A stretch of 64,000 nt of DNA, taken from the NCBI RefSeq assembly GCF_016887565.1, contig NZ_CP069396.1:6988001-7052000 (forward strand). The letters run 5' to 3'. The translations under genes were made by a program, and so were the position numbers. Positions 1 through 8,875 of this stretch are shown in pieces; positions within the stretch are counted from its first letter, which is position 1, and every line of letters begins with the position of its first letter. The stretch is from Archangium violaceum. GTDB lineage: Bacteria > Myxococcota > Myxococcia > Myxococcales > Myxococcaceae. Below the pieces are notes generated by a model, which was not told where the DNA came from, made no database searches, and was given only the letters and a program-made list of their open reading frames with translations.

Positions 1-600
1 GAACTGGGACTGGCCCCCTGGACGGCGGTGATAGACCACCAGATCGCGAGCCGCGGCGCGCGAGGCCTCGAGGCCGAGATCCTCTTCGAGCAGGGCGAGC
101 GAGAGATCGATCCCGGAGCTGACCCCCGCCGCCGTCCAGATGGGGCCGTCCTGGATGAAGATGGGCTCCGCGTCGACGCGGACACGGGGGAAGAGGCGCT
201 GCAATTGTGCCGCGAATCTCCAGTGGGTGGTCGCGCGCCGGCCGTCGAGCAGACCCGCGGCGGCCAGGATGAAGGCGCCGGAACAGACGCTCGCGACCCG
301 CCGTGATGACGCCGCGGCGGCCCGCAGGAAGTCCAGCACCGCGGGCGATTCCATCGCCCCGAAGGTTCCAGCCCCGCCCACGACCATGAGCGTGTCGGGC
401 AGGGTCTCGCCGAACGGTCGCGTCATGATGGTGACGCCCGAGGAGCTCTCGATCGAGCCTCCGTGCTCGGACAGCAGCTGCATCCGGTAGGGACCGGGTT
501 CCTCGGATTGGATCGTCGGCGCCTCGAACACGGACACCGGTCCGGTCAGGTCCAGGATCTGGAACGAGGGGAAGACGAGAAAGCCAATGTCTCGAACCAT
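1..600 (-). CDS. GlxA-family transcriptional regulator, N-terminal part (cut by left edge)
   Basis: The minus strand reads without a stop from an ATG at 598-600 to the left edge, giving the first 200 residues. It opens MVRDIGFLVFPSFQILDLTG, the usual start of the DJ-1/PfpI (class I glutamine amidotransferase-like) domain of GlxA-type AraC regulators. The nucleophile-elbow equivalent reads SVCSGAFILAAAGLLDGRRA and is followed by TTHW and the VSSGIDLSLAL segment. The AraC DNA-binding part should lie beyond the edge. It is divergent from the DJ-1/PfpI enzyme gene at 688, with only 87 bases between the start codons, so it probably controls that gene and itself. The family assignment is firm; the ligand is unknown. 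Confidence 0.88.
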   Translation of the reverse strand, partial: MVRDIGFLVFPSFQILDLTGPVSVFEAPTIQSEEPGPYRMQLLSEHGGSIESSSGVTIMTRPFGETLPDTLMVVGGAGTFGAMESPAVLDFLRAAAASSRRVASVCSGAFILAAAGLLDGRRATTHWRFAAQLQRLFPRVRVDAEPIFIQDGPIWTAAGVSSGIDLSLALLEEDLGLEASRAAARDLVVYHRRPGGQSQF

Positions 601-624
601 GGCCGAAATCGAGGGAACTACGTC

Positions 625-651
625 CTTTCCGTCACGACTCTGACGGGAAAG
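625..651. promoter_or_regulatory. Imperfect palindrome between divergent genes, candidate operator
   Basis: CTTTCCGTCA at 625-634 and TGACGGGAAAG at 641-651 form an inverted repeat with a six-base spacer and one extra G in the right arm. It sits between the divergent starts at 600 (minus) and 688 (plus). AraC-type regulators more often bind direct repeats, so the operator role is an inference. Confidence 0.35.
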
Positions 652-687
652 AGTGCAGCCGTCAAAACCAGACAAGGAGTCCGCGAA

Positions 688-1398
688 ATGGCTTCATCCC
701 TCGTCATCGTTTTTCCTCTCTTCCCGGGCGTGACGTATCTGGATTTCATGGGGCCGCAGACTGCGTTCTCGATGATTCCCGGCGTGAAGCAGATCTTCGC
801 CTCCGTGGGAGGGCAACCGGTCAGCGAGGGCTCCCTGACCCTCGCTCCCCTAGCCCGGTTGGAGGACCTGGAGCGGTGCGATGTGCTCTGTGTGCCGGGC
901 GGTTTCGTCGCGAAGGCGATGCAAGACCGCATCTTCATGGACGCGATCCGCCGGTTGGCGTCCACGGCCCGCTACGTCACGTCCGTGTGCACGGGCTCGT
1001 TGCTCCTGGGCGCCGCGGGGCTGCTCGAGGGCCGGCGGGCGGCGTGCCATTGGTCCATGCGCGACCTGCTGCCCCTCTTCGGCGCCATCCCGGATCCCGG
1101 CCGCGTGGTGCGTGACGGCCATGTCGTGACGGGCGGTGGCATCACCGCGGGGATCGACTTCGGACTGACGCTCGCGGCCGAGCTGGCCGACCCGGCCATC
1201 GCGCAGACCGTCCAGCTCACGATGGAATACGCTCCCGAGCCCCCCTTCAACGCCGGGCGTCCCGAGGCGGTCTCGGAGGAGATCGTGGCCCGGGTCCAGA
1301 CCCTCACCGTGGAGAACGGGATGGACATGCCCGCGGAGTACGCCCTCGTGCAGCGAGTGGCGGCGGACTACCGCCGTGGCTCGGCTCCGGCCGCGTAG
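688..1398 (+). CDS. DJ-1/PfpI family enzyme, isonitrile hydratase-like
   Basis: The protein has 236 residues. The ATG at 688 has an AAGGAG ribosome site eight bases upstream; a longer in-frame reading exists but its extra N-terminus does not fit the family. The fold is DJ-1/PfpI, with Asp19 in TYLDFMGP and a nucleophile elbow SVCTGSLLLG placing Cys101-Thr102 at the position of the catalytic Cys-Thr of Pseudomonas isonitrile hydratase. The family usually converts isonitriles to N-formamides, but many members are uncharacterised, so the substrate is an inference. There is no AraC domain, unlike the divergent regulator upstream, which is a paralogue over the first domain. Confidence 0.82.
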   Translation: MASSLVIVFPLFPGVTYLDFMGPQTAFSMIPGVKQIFASVGGQPVSEGSLTLAPLARLEDLERCDVLCVPGGFVAKAMQDRIFMDAIRRLASTARYVTSVCTGSLLLGAAGLLEGRRAACHWSMRDLLPLFGAIPDPGRVVRDGHVVTGGGITAGIDFGLTLAAELADPAIAQTVQLTMEYAPEPPFNAGRPEAVSEEIVARVQTLTVENGMDMPAEYALVQRVAADYRRGSAPAA

Positions 1399-1415
1399 CT
1401 TTTGTTTGTGTTTGC

Positions 1416-2315
1416 TCAGCCCGCTAGCACCCAGGCCGCGGCCACCGTGAGTCCTCCGGCCGCGGCGAACATCCGCCACGCCCGGCGCGCCAGCACTGTG
1501 CCCGTTCCCTCGCCCTCGTTTCCCAGTAGCACCAGCGCCGGCCCGCCCTGCTTGCCTCGCAGCTCGTACACTCCCGGCACCGGGCCCTTGCGCAGCTCTC
1601 CCACCACCAGGCACTCCTCGCCGAGCTTCCCCACCCGCTCGTACGACAGCGCCTCCTCCACCGCCTGGCCCTCCGCTGGCACCCCCGTGCCCGTCTCCGC
1701 CAGCGGTTTGCCCATCTGACAGCGGCGGATCCGACTCGGGGCCAGCAGCAGCTTCGGCGAGAAGGACACCGACGCCTCCGCCCGCTCACCCTTCACCAGC
1801 AGCACCGGCGCGTACGCCCGCTCCACCGACAGCAGCGGACCTTTGCTCCCGTCCGGCATGACGCCTCGCAGCTCCGCCTCGTAGAAGGCGCACACCACCC
1901 CGCCCGGTGACGTCACCTGATCGCTCGACGCCAACCGTCCGCGGTAGACGCCCCACCCCGGCGAGCATCCCTCGCGCAGTGCCGCCACGCCCTCGTCGAT
2001 ACTCCGAGGCGCCTCGGCCTTCAGCGTGTCCGCGCGCACCCGAATGCGCGAGCCCACCACCGCCAGCCCCGCCGCGGCCACCAGCAGCGCGAAGCCCACT
2101 CCGTCACCCAGCACCGCTGGCGCCGCCCACATGAGCGGCCCGGCCCCATAGCGCAGCGCGACGAGCGCGAAGACCATCGCCAGCAGCCCGAACCAGGCCA
2201 GCGGCCAGCGCGGCGTGAAGGCACGTGCGTCCTTGCGGCCGAACGTGAACGCCGCCAGCACCAGCGCACCCAGCCCCGCCGCGTACAGCGGGGCAAATGC
2301 CAACCGCAAGTCCAT
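1416..2315 (-). CDS. Multi-spanning membrane protein, possibly GIDE-domain-like
   Basis: The 299-residue protein has about three hydrophobic segments in the first 90 residues (LYAAGLGALVLAAFTF, WPLAWFGLLAMVFALVAL, GVGFALLVAAAGLAVVGS) and one at the C-terminus (MFAAAGGLTVAAAWVLAG). The soluble middle contains VVCAFYEAELRG and a later GELRKGPVPGVYELRG segment. The layout of membrane anchors around a beta-rich domain resembles bacterial GIDE-domain proteins, but I do not recognise it securely. It converges with the enzyme gene at 688 and lies downstream of the kinase on the same strand, 167 bases away. Confidence 0.6.
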   Translation of the reverse strand: MDLRLAFAPLYAAGLGALVLAAFTFGRKDARAFTPRWPLAWFGLLAMVFALVALRYGAGPLMWAAPAVLGDGVGFALLVAAAGLAVVGSRIRVRADTLKAEAPRSIDEGVAALREGCSPGWGVYRGRLASSDQVTSPGGVVCAFYEAELRGVMPDGSKGPLLSVERAYAPVLLVKGERAEASVSFSPKLLLAPSRIRRCQMGKPLAETGTGVPAEGQAVEEALSYERVGKLGEECLVVGELRKGPVPGVYELRGKQGGPALVLLGNEGEGTGTVLARRAWRMFAAAGGLTVAAAWVLAG

Positions 2316-2482
2316 GGCTCCCCCTGCCCGGAGTCAGGACCACGGCCCGCTCTTCTGGCTCTCACGGGCGGGCCGTGCCCGGGCCAAAGGTGCGGACGCC
2401 ACCCGGCTCCGGCAAGGGCACGCCAGGGCCGTCCTCCCGTGCGCCACAGGACACGGACCCGCCCCGGAGGACGTGCTTCTCC

Positions 2483-4444
2483 TCACTCCTGTTCGGTTTC
2501 CGCCACCTTGTCGTGCGCGGACTTCTTCGTCTGGACGCCCCGCACCACCAAGTCATCGAAGGTGCAGCTCAGGTTGCGGCACCCCACCGCCACCTTCCCC
2601 GAACGCCCCTGGAAGCCCTCCAGGAACTTGCGCGCGAAGGGCTCGGAGGCGCCGCTGATGTAGGCCTGCACGTCCACGCCGTTCTTCTTCTTCTTCAGCT
2701 GCAGCTTCACGCGGAAGGGGCCCACGGGCACTGGCGTCTCGTCCTGCACCAGGCTCTCCACCTCCTGAGAGCTGTTGCCCACCACTTCCTCCCCTCCCGC
2801 GTCGGTGTAGCGCCAGCTCAGCCGCATGCCCGCGTTGGGGATGGCGTACACGGACACCTGCAGGCCCGTGTCCCGGAAGGACAGCTCGGCGTAGTGCTGC
2901 GCGTCCGGCTCCTCGGCGTAGCCCTTGCCCAGCGGGCTCGCGCTCATCAGCGCCTCGGCGGAGAAGTCGTCACTGGAGAAGTAGCGGTGGGACAGGTACG
3001 CGCGCGGAATCAGCTGCCCACCGCCGGCCTCGTTGCCCCCCTGCATCGCGCGGAGTTGTCCGTTCTCCAACGTCCACGTTCCCGCATGGGCGTTCAGCTC
3101 CTCCTCGCCCTGCACGAAGTCCACTCCCAACCGCACCCGCCCGTCCGCCAGCTCCTCCACCGACGAGGACACGAACAGGTCCGCATCGGTGTTGTCCGGC
3201 CACGGCTTGTCCGCGTCCGTCAACCGCGGCCCCCACGTACCGAGCACCACCTTCTTGTCGCCGAACTGGAAGAGGGTCGCCGGGCGGCCCAGCACCTGTC
3301 TCGCTCCGGCGAAGACCACCACCATCCCGCCCAGCACCGTGAGCACCACCCGCACCTTGCGCCAGCCCGACCTCAGCCGACTGCGCACCGGGCTCAGCTC
3401 GGCCTCGTGCTGCTGCACCATCCCCGGCGGCAGCGAGGTGCTCGACACGAGCGACTCCAGCTCCCGGCACACCTCGGCGGCCTTCAGGTAGCGCGCCTCG
3501 GGCTCGTTCTCCAACAGCCGCGCCACCACGTCGTCCACCCGCGCGTCCAACCCCTCCACGCGCTCGGACGGCAGCTTGAAGCGCCCCACCGGCAGCTCGC
3601 CGGTGAGCATCTCGTAGAGCACCACGCCGAACGAGAACAGATCCGCCCGCCCATCCACGTTCTTCGCGTCCCGGCGCTGCTCCGGGGCCATGTAGTTGAT
3701 CGTCCCCATGGCCACCGCCGTGGCGGTGAGTTGCAGCCGCGAGTCCGGCCGGCGGATGCCCGCCAGGCCGAAGTCCGCCACCTTCACGTGCCCGCGCCCA
3801 TCCAGCAGGATGTTCTCCGGCTTCAGGTCGCGGTGGATGATGTCCTTGTCGTGCGCGCTCTCGATGGCCCGCGCCACCTGCAACGCCACGCGCAGGGCCT
3901 CGGAAGGCGACAGCTCGCGCATCACGTCGCGCAGCGAGCGCCCCTCCACGTACTCCATCACGAAGTAGTAGTGCTCTCCGGCCACCCCGCGATCGATGAT
4001 CTGCACGATGTTGGGGTGGTTGAGCGCCGCGAGCGCCGTGGCCTCCTTGTCGAAGCGCGTGACGAACTCGGGATCCTTCGCCAGCCGCGGCGGCAGCACC
4101 TTCACCGCCACCATGCGGCGCAGCGACTTCTGCCGCGCCAGCCACACCTCGCCCATGCCGCCCCGGCCCAGCACGCGCACCAGCTCGTAGCCCGGCAGCT
4201 CGACCGCGGTGGAGACCAACGAGCCCTCCGCCACGGGTCCGGTCATCATCCCGGGCGAGCCCCCCACCGGCAGCGAGGGGCGCACCACCGTGGCATCCAC
4301 GCCGGCATCCAGGGAGGCCACCGGCGAGCGCTCCAGCCCCCGCACCGGGAAGCGGGTCCCGCAGGCACACGGCAACTCGTGGCCGTCCGCGAGCCCGCTC
4401 ACGTCGTGCGCACGCGCGCAGTTGGGACAGTTCTGGGTCTTCAT
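2483..4444 (-). CDS. Membrane serine/threonine protein kinase (Hanks type) with extracytoplasmic sensor domain
   Basis: The 653-residue protein starts with a zinc-ribbon-like region (CPNC at 6-9, CAC at 26-28). The kinase domain spans about 86-345: glycine loop GRGGMGEV, Lys115 in VAVKVL, HRDLKPEN with Asp206, DFG at 224-226 and an APE motif near 253. A single transmembrane segment (VVLTVLGGMVVVFAG) follows near 365-385. The C-terminal 250 residues would lie outside the cytoplasm and look like a beta-sandwich. Its ATG overlaps the stop of the upstream cyclase gene (ATGA at 4444), so the two are probably translated together. Longer N-terminal readings run inside the cyclase gene and are rejected. 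Confidence 0.93.
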   Translation of the reverse strand: MKTQNCPNCARAHDVSGLADGHELPCACGTRFPVRGLERSPVASLDAGVDATVVRPSLPVGGSPGMMTGPVAEGSLVSTAVELPGYELVRVLGRGGMGEVWLARQKSLRRMVAVKVLPPRLAKDPEFVTRFDKEATALAALNHPNIVQIIDRGVAGEHYYFVMEYVEGRSLRDVMRELSPSEALRVALQVARAIESAHDKDIIHRDLKPENILLDGRGHVKVADFGLAGIRRPDSRLQLTATAVAMGTINYMAPEQRRDAKNVDGRADLFSFGVVLYEMLTGELPVGRFKLPSERVEGLDARVDDVVARLLENEPEARYLKAAEVCRELESLVSSTSLPPGMVQQHEAELSPVRSRLRSGWRKVRVVLTVLGGMVVVFAGARQVLGRPATLFQFGDKKVVLGTWGPRLTDADKPWPDNTDADLFVSSSVEELADGRVRLGVDFVQGEEELNAHAGTWTLENGQLRAMQGGNEAGGGQLIPRAYLSHRYFSSDDFSAEALMSASPLGKGYAEEPDAQHYAELSFRDTGLQVSVYAIPNAGMRLSWRYTDAGGEEVVGNSSQEVESLVQDETPVPVGPFRVKLQLKKKKNGVDVQAYISGASEPFARKFLEGFQGRSGKVAVGCRNLSCTFDDLVVRGVQTKKSAHDKVAETEQE

Positions 4445-6138
4445 CAGGCCTTGGAGTTGGTGATCTCCCACCCGAGCACGAGGTACGGCTGAACGCCCTT
4501 CTCCTTGCCCTTCACCTGGGTGACGGGCAGGGGCGCGACCTCGAAGCCGTTGCCGGCCTTCCTGACGGTGCTCTCGGTTGCCACCACCTCTCCCCCCTTG
4601 GCCAGCCCGCACAGGCGCGAGGCCGTGTTCACGGTATCACCGATCGCCGTGAACTCATGGCGCTCGGTGCTACCCATGTAGCCCACGACGGCCTGGCCGG
4701 TGTTCACGCCGATGCCCACCTCGATGGGCGGCTTGCCCGCCGCCATCCGCGAGCCGTTGAGCACCTCCACCGCGTCCTGCATCTCCAGCGCGGCGCGCAG
4801 CGCGCGGGCCGGATCGTCCGGGTGCTGCGAGGGCGGACCCCACACCGCCATCACGCAGTCGCCGATGAACTTGTCCAGGTTCCCCTCGTGGCGGAACACC
4901 ACGCCCGCCATCAGGGTGAAGAACTCGTTGAGCATGGACACCACCTCCTGCGGAGACTCGTTCTCCGACAGGGTGGTGAAGCCGCGGATGTCCGCGAACA
5001 GGCACGTCACTTCCGCCAGCCGGCTCTGCCGCAGGTCCTCGGTCTCGCCGCGGATCACCGCCTCGGCCACCGCCCGTGACAGGAAGCGGCTGAGCTCGGC
5101 GCGGGTGATGGCCTCGGCGCGGATCTGCTCGCCCAGCGCCGCGTTCTCCAGGGCGATGGCCGCCTGGGCCGCGATGCCCGAGAGGATCGTCAGGTCCTTC
5201 TCCGAGAAGGCGTTGGTCTGCTGGCGCGAGTCCAGGAACAGCACCGCCTCCAGGTGGCCCTTGGACAAGAGCGGCACGGCCATGGCCGAGCGGATGCCCT
5301 GGGCCACGATGCTCTCCGAGGAGGAGAAGCGCTCGTCGATGATGGCGTCCGCGGTGAGCACCGCCTTGTGCGTCTCGACCACCTTCTGCAGCACGGTGTC
5401 GGACACCATCACGTTCATCGGGCTGCCCTGCCGGTGCTTCATCGCCACCGCGGTGAACTGCCCATCCGCGACCGGCTTGAGGATGACGCCGTGGTCGGCC
5501 GCCAGCAGCTGGAAGGCCACCGAGAGGATCTGCTCGAAGAGATCGGCCTGTTTGCCCTGCTGGCTCACCTGCCGGTGGAACTCGTAGGCCAGGCGCAGCT
5601 TCTCGTACTCGCGCTTGAGGGTGGCCAGCTCCTGGATCTGCTCGGCGGGCCGGAAGTTCTGCGGCGCCTGCTGATCCATCTGCGCGAGGAACGCGGGGAT
5701 GGAGTGCGACTGCGCCACCACCGTCACGCGAGGCGCGGCACGCCCCGGGTTGGCCGGGGGCCCCGTGGGCACCGGCGGCTGCGCCACCGGGGCGAACGAG
5801 CTCGACTGTTCCCCGACGTGGAAGACGAGCTTGGAGGCGCCCAGGGTGATCTCATCCCCGTCGCGCAGCCGCAGCTCCGCCACGCGCCGCCCGTTGACGA
5901 AGGTGCCGTTGGAGGAGCCCAGATCTCGCAGGATGAAGTCGCGCCCCATCCGCTCGATGCTGGCGTGCTCCTTGGAGACTTCCCGGTCCACCAGCCGCAC
6001 CGTGTTGGAGGGATGGCGACCCAATGTCGTCAGATCTCCCAGCGGGAAATCCCCTGACGAGCCATCCGGGAACCGTCCCTTGAGGTGCGGACCCCGGAGG
6101 CCAGCGGACTTTGCGGATTGGGTGGAACCTTGACTCAC
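4444..6138 (-). CDS. FHA-GAF-adenylate cyclase signalling protein
   Basis: The 564-residue protein carries three domains. An FHA domain (about 35-105, GRHPSNTVRL and LGSSNGTFVNG) would bind phosphothreonine. A GAF domain covers about 185-340. A class III nucleotide cyclase domain covers about 385-560, with metal Asp in LFADIRGFT and in FIGDCVMAVWG, adenine-type Lys in LDKFIGD, Asp in AIGDTVNTASR, and the Asn/Arg pair of the last motif. It should make cAMP. A GTG at 6138 with GAGG eight bases upstream is chosen; an ATG-type start near 6219 is possible. The overlapping downstream Ser/Thr kinase suggests that kinase output is read by the FHA domain. Confidence 0.9.
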   Translation of the reverse strand: MSQGSTQSAKSAGLRGPHLKGRFPDGSSGDFPLGDLTTLGRHPSNTVRLVDREVSKEHASIERMGRDFILRDLGSSNGTFVNGRRVAELRLRDGDEITLGASKLVFHVGEQSSSFAPVAQPPVPTGPPANPGRAAPRVTVVAQSHSIPAFLAQMDQQAPQNFRPAEQIQELATLKREYEKLRLAYEFHRQVSQQGKQADLFEQILSVAFQLLAADHGVILKPVADGQFTAVAMKHRQGSPMNVMVSDTVLQKVVETHKAVLTADAIIDERFSSSESIVAQGIRSAMAVPLLSKGHLEAVLFLDSRQQTNAFSEKDLTILSGIAAQAAIALENAALGEQIRAEAITRAELSRFLSRAVAEAVIRGETEDLRQSRLAEVTCLFADIRGFTTLSENESPQEVVSMLNEFFTLMAGVVFRHEGNLDKFIGDCVMAVWGPPSQHPDDPARALRAALEMQDAVEVLNGSRMAAGKPPIEVGIGVNTGQAVVGYMGSTERHEFTAIGDTVNTASRLCGLAKGGEVVATESTVRKAGNGFEVAPLPVTQVKGKEKGVQPYLVLGWEITNSKA

Positions 6139-6238
6139 GCGCGAGACCTCGACGGCCCGGACTCCAACGTCACGGCGGGACACTACCAGAGGCAATCGGG
6201 CACCGGAACGGCGACGCATGCCCGCCTGGGGGGCGACC

Positions 6239-7210
6239 TCAGGGGACCGACACCGGACTTTCCGGGCTTACCGGGGATACGACAGGAGGCGTGGACGGCG
6301 CCAGCATGGCGCCTAGCGGGGTGGGATTCTTGAAAGCGATGCCAATGGCCGGGTAGAGGGTGACCCCCCCCAGATCCCTCTGCTGGCCGAAGATGACGGG
6401 GCGGCAGGCGGTGTAGCCGGCGGTGAGCTCGGCGTAGAGGTGGACGTACTTGTAGCCAAGGGCGAAGCCCACGCTGGCGCCGTAGAAGTGGCTGGACACC
6501 TGGGCGGGCAGCGCGATGTCGAAGCCCGTCACGTCCTGGCCGACGCGCGAGTAGTCCACCAGCTTCTGGTCCAGCGTCGTGCGGCTGTAGATGTACTTGG
6601 GCGCCGCGTACAGCTTGAAGATGTCCCCGAGGTCCACGCTCATGTAGAGGGGGACCTCCACGTCCCAGCGCGAGAAGGCGTCGATCTTCACCAGCTCCAG
6701 CGCCTCCAGGACGGGGCTCTTGAAGAGGTGGCGGGAGACGGCGGCGCCGAGCGCCACGTCGAAGGACTTGCGCTGGATGTCGTCCATGGGGACGTCCTCC
6801 GGATCTCCGGCGTGCAGCAGGCGCACCTTGGTGTCGAACCGGACGGAGCTGGTGCTCAGCCGCAGTCCCAGATCCAGGGCGTTGGACTCGAGCAGACCGG
6901 TGCGGATCATCAGCTCGTTGCTGGTGCCCGGCGGGGCCACCGCCAGCGCCAGCCCCACGCCGAGCAGCTTCTGGGCATCCTCCTCGGCCAGATGGTAGGG
7001 CTCGCCCGAATCGATGGTGTTCTTGATGGCCTTGCCCTGTTTGATCCCCTGGTCGATGACGGTGGCGAGCTGGCCCACCGGAGCGAAGACGCCCATGGCG
7101 CCCGACACCTGGAGCTGCCCCCGGGCGAGCGGCTTGCCCGTCTGCAGGGTGGACATCGTGGTGGCGCACCCGGTGGCGGTCAGCAGGGCGAACAGGAGGA
7201 GCAATCGCAT
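6239..7210 (-). CDS. Predicted lipoprotein, possibly beta-barrel-like
   Basis: The 323-residue protein starts MRLLLLFALLTATGCATTMS, a lipoprotein signal with Cys15 as the likely lipidated residue. The remainder has alternating hydrophobic strands such as VSSHFYGASVGFALGYKYVH and VTLYPAIGIAFKNP, which suggests an outer-membrane-associated beta structure. The C-terminus is Ser/Pro rich. The ATG at 7210 is chosen because longer readings place the signal peptide internally. It is divergent from truD. I do not recognise a family. Confidence 0.65.
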   Translation of the reverse strand: MRLLLLFALLTATGCATTMSTLQTGKPLARGQLQVSGAMGVFAPVGQLATVIDQGIKQGKAIKNTIDSGEPYHLAEEDAQKLLGVGLALAVAPPGTSNELMIRTGLLESNALDLGLRLSTSSVRFDTKVRLLHAGDPEDVPMDDIQRKSFDVALGAAVSRHLFKSPVLEALELVKIDAFSRWDVEVPLYMSVDLGDIFKLYAAPKYIYSRTTLDQKLVDYSRVGQDVTGFDIALPAQVSSHFYGASVGFALGYKYVHLYAELTAGYTACRPVIFGQQRDLGGVTLYPAIGIAFKNPTPLGAMLAPSTPPVVSPVSPESPVSVP

Positions 7211-7306
7211 GGCGGACCGGGACGTTACGCCGCCGGGTGTCCGGTTGTCAGGCCCCCGGCCAATCGCTCCTTCCTCTGAGGCGGCTCTGGCTGTTAAGGG
7301 AGCCTC

Positions 7307-8851
7307 GTGCGAATCAAGCAGAGACCCGAAGATTTCTCCGTCAAGGAGTCGTACCGCTTCGACGAGGTGCCGAGCGGTCGCTACCGCGTCTACCTGATGG
7401 ACAAGCAGAAGCTGTCCACCTTCGACGCGGCGGACCGCATCCGCGACGCCTTCGGCCTCAAGCCAGGCTCCATCTCCTACTGCGGCCTGAAGGACAAGCA
7501 GGGCCGCACCGAGCAGCTCATCGCGGTGGACGGGGCGGACGTGGACATGCAGGAGCCCGACCTGCGCCTGAAGTACCTGGGGCGCTCGGACAAGGCCCTG
7601 TCGGCCGCCAACATCACCTCCAACCGCTTCGCCGTCACCGTGCGCTCGCTGTCCGAGACGTCCGTCGGCTTCCTCAACGTGGCCGCCGCCGAGGTCAACC
7701 GCCTGGGCGTGGTGAACTACTTCGACAGCCAGCGCTTCGGCTCGCTCAAGCACGGCCAGGGCTTCATCGCCAAGGATCTCATCCGCGGCGACTTCGAGGC
7801 CGCGCTGCGCAACTACCTGGCCAAGCCCTCGGAGCTGGACCGGACCGAGGACGCCAAGGTGAAGAGCTTCTGGCGCGACAACTGGGGCCGGTGGGACGCG
7901 CGCGTGCCCTTCGAGGGCAGCAAGAAGTACCACCGCATCCTCAAGTCCCTGCGCGAGCACCCCGGCGACTACCTGCGCGCCTTCCTGCAGATCGACGCGT
8001 CCTACCGCGCCATGCTGCTCTTCACCTACCAGAGCTACCTCTGGAACGAGGGCGTGCGGCGCTACCTCCAGCTGCTGCTGCCCCGCGAGCACCTCTTCCC
8101 CCTGAAGTACCAGGCCGGCACCCTCCTCTTCTACCGCGACGCGGACCCCGAGGTGCTCCGCGTCCTGCGCGAGTCCACCTTCCCCCTGCTCGCCCCGGAC
8201 ACCCGCATCGAGGATCCGAAGGTGAAGGAGGCCGTGGACTGGGTGCTCGGACGCGAGAAGCTGTCCCTGGAGGACCTCCGCATCAAGGAGGCCCCGCGGA
8301 TGCTCTACTTCAAGCACGAGGAGCGCCCCACCGTCGTCCTCCCCCACAAGCTCGTCATCGGCCGCGTCCAGAACGATGAGCTGAACCGGGGCGAGTACAA
8401 GGTCAACATCGCCTTCACCCTGCCCCCCGGCGCCTACGCCACGCTCGTCATCAAGCGGCTCTTTCACTTCGAGTATCAGGAGGAGAGCGCCCAGCAGATC
8501 CGCGACTCCTGGCGGGCTCCCGTCGAGGACCAGGATGGGGAGGCGGCCGACACCGCCTATGCTCCCCGGGGTCCCCGCAAGGCCCCCGCTCCCACGCCCC
8601 CCCTCCGGGATGCCAGCAGGGGGGGTTCCGTGCCCAAGGGCGCGCCTGGGGCCAGGGGTACGGCCAGGCGGAGCCCGGCTCCCGAGGCCCCCACCGCTCC
8701 CGACAAGCGCGTGCGGACCCGGGAGACCACCGAGGCCAGGCCCACCCCGACCCTCGGCTTCCGCGAGAGCCAGCGCCAGAAGAAGGACGCCAAGGAAAAG
8801 GCACGGCGCGAGCAGGCGGCCAAGCGCCCGGAATCACGGAAGAAGAAGTGA
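7307..8851 (+). CDS. truD: tRNA pseudouridine synthase D with long basic C-terminal tail
   Basis: TruD isomerises uridine 13 of tRNA to pseudouridine. The N-terminus (RIKQRPEDFSVKE) and the catalytic-loop motif YCGLKDKQGRTEQ with its Asp are typical, as are SNRFAVTV and the later YFDSQRFGS segment. The core ends near residue 390. The last 120 residues are low complexity, rich in Pro, Ala, Arg and Lys, and end RRE-AAKRPESRKKK-like, against about 350 residues in total for E. coli TruD. The start is a GTG at 7307 preceded by AAGGGAG. It stands alone between a divergent lipoprotein gene and the sigma factor operon. Confidence 0.93.
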   Translation: MRIKQRPEDFSVKESYRFDEVPSGRYRVYLMDKQKLSTFDAADRIRDAFGLKPGSISYCGLKDKQGRTEQLIAVDGADVDMQEPDLRLKYLGRSDKALSAANITSNRFAVTVRSLSETSVGFLNVAAAEVNRLGVVNYFDSQRFGSLKHGQGFIAKDLIRGDFEAALRNYLAKPSELDRTEDAKVKSFWRDNWGRWDARVPFEGSKKYHRILKSLREHPGDYLRAFLQIDASYRAMLLFTYQSYLWNEGVRRYLQLLLPREHLFPLKYQAGTLLFYRDADPEVLRVLRESTFPLLAPDTRIEDPKVKEAVDWVLGREKLSLEDLRIKEAPRMLYFKHEERPTVVLPHKLVIGRVQNDELNRGEYKVNIAFTLPPGAYATLVIKRLFHFEYQEESAQQIRDSWRAPVEDQDGEAADTAYAPRGPRKAPAPTPPLRDASRGGSVPKGAPGARGTARRSPAPEAPTAPDKRVRTRETTEARPTPTLGFRESQRQKKDAKEKARREQAAKRPESRKKK

Positions 8852-8875
8852 GCCGGCCCGCCGATTTCCCCGGCG

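Noticed and set aside
2297-4492. A 731-codon plus-strand frame opposite the Ser/Thr kinase
   Set aside because: Composition is typical of antisense to a high-GC gene; the kinase motifs on the minus strand are decisive.
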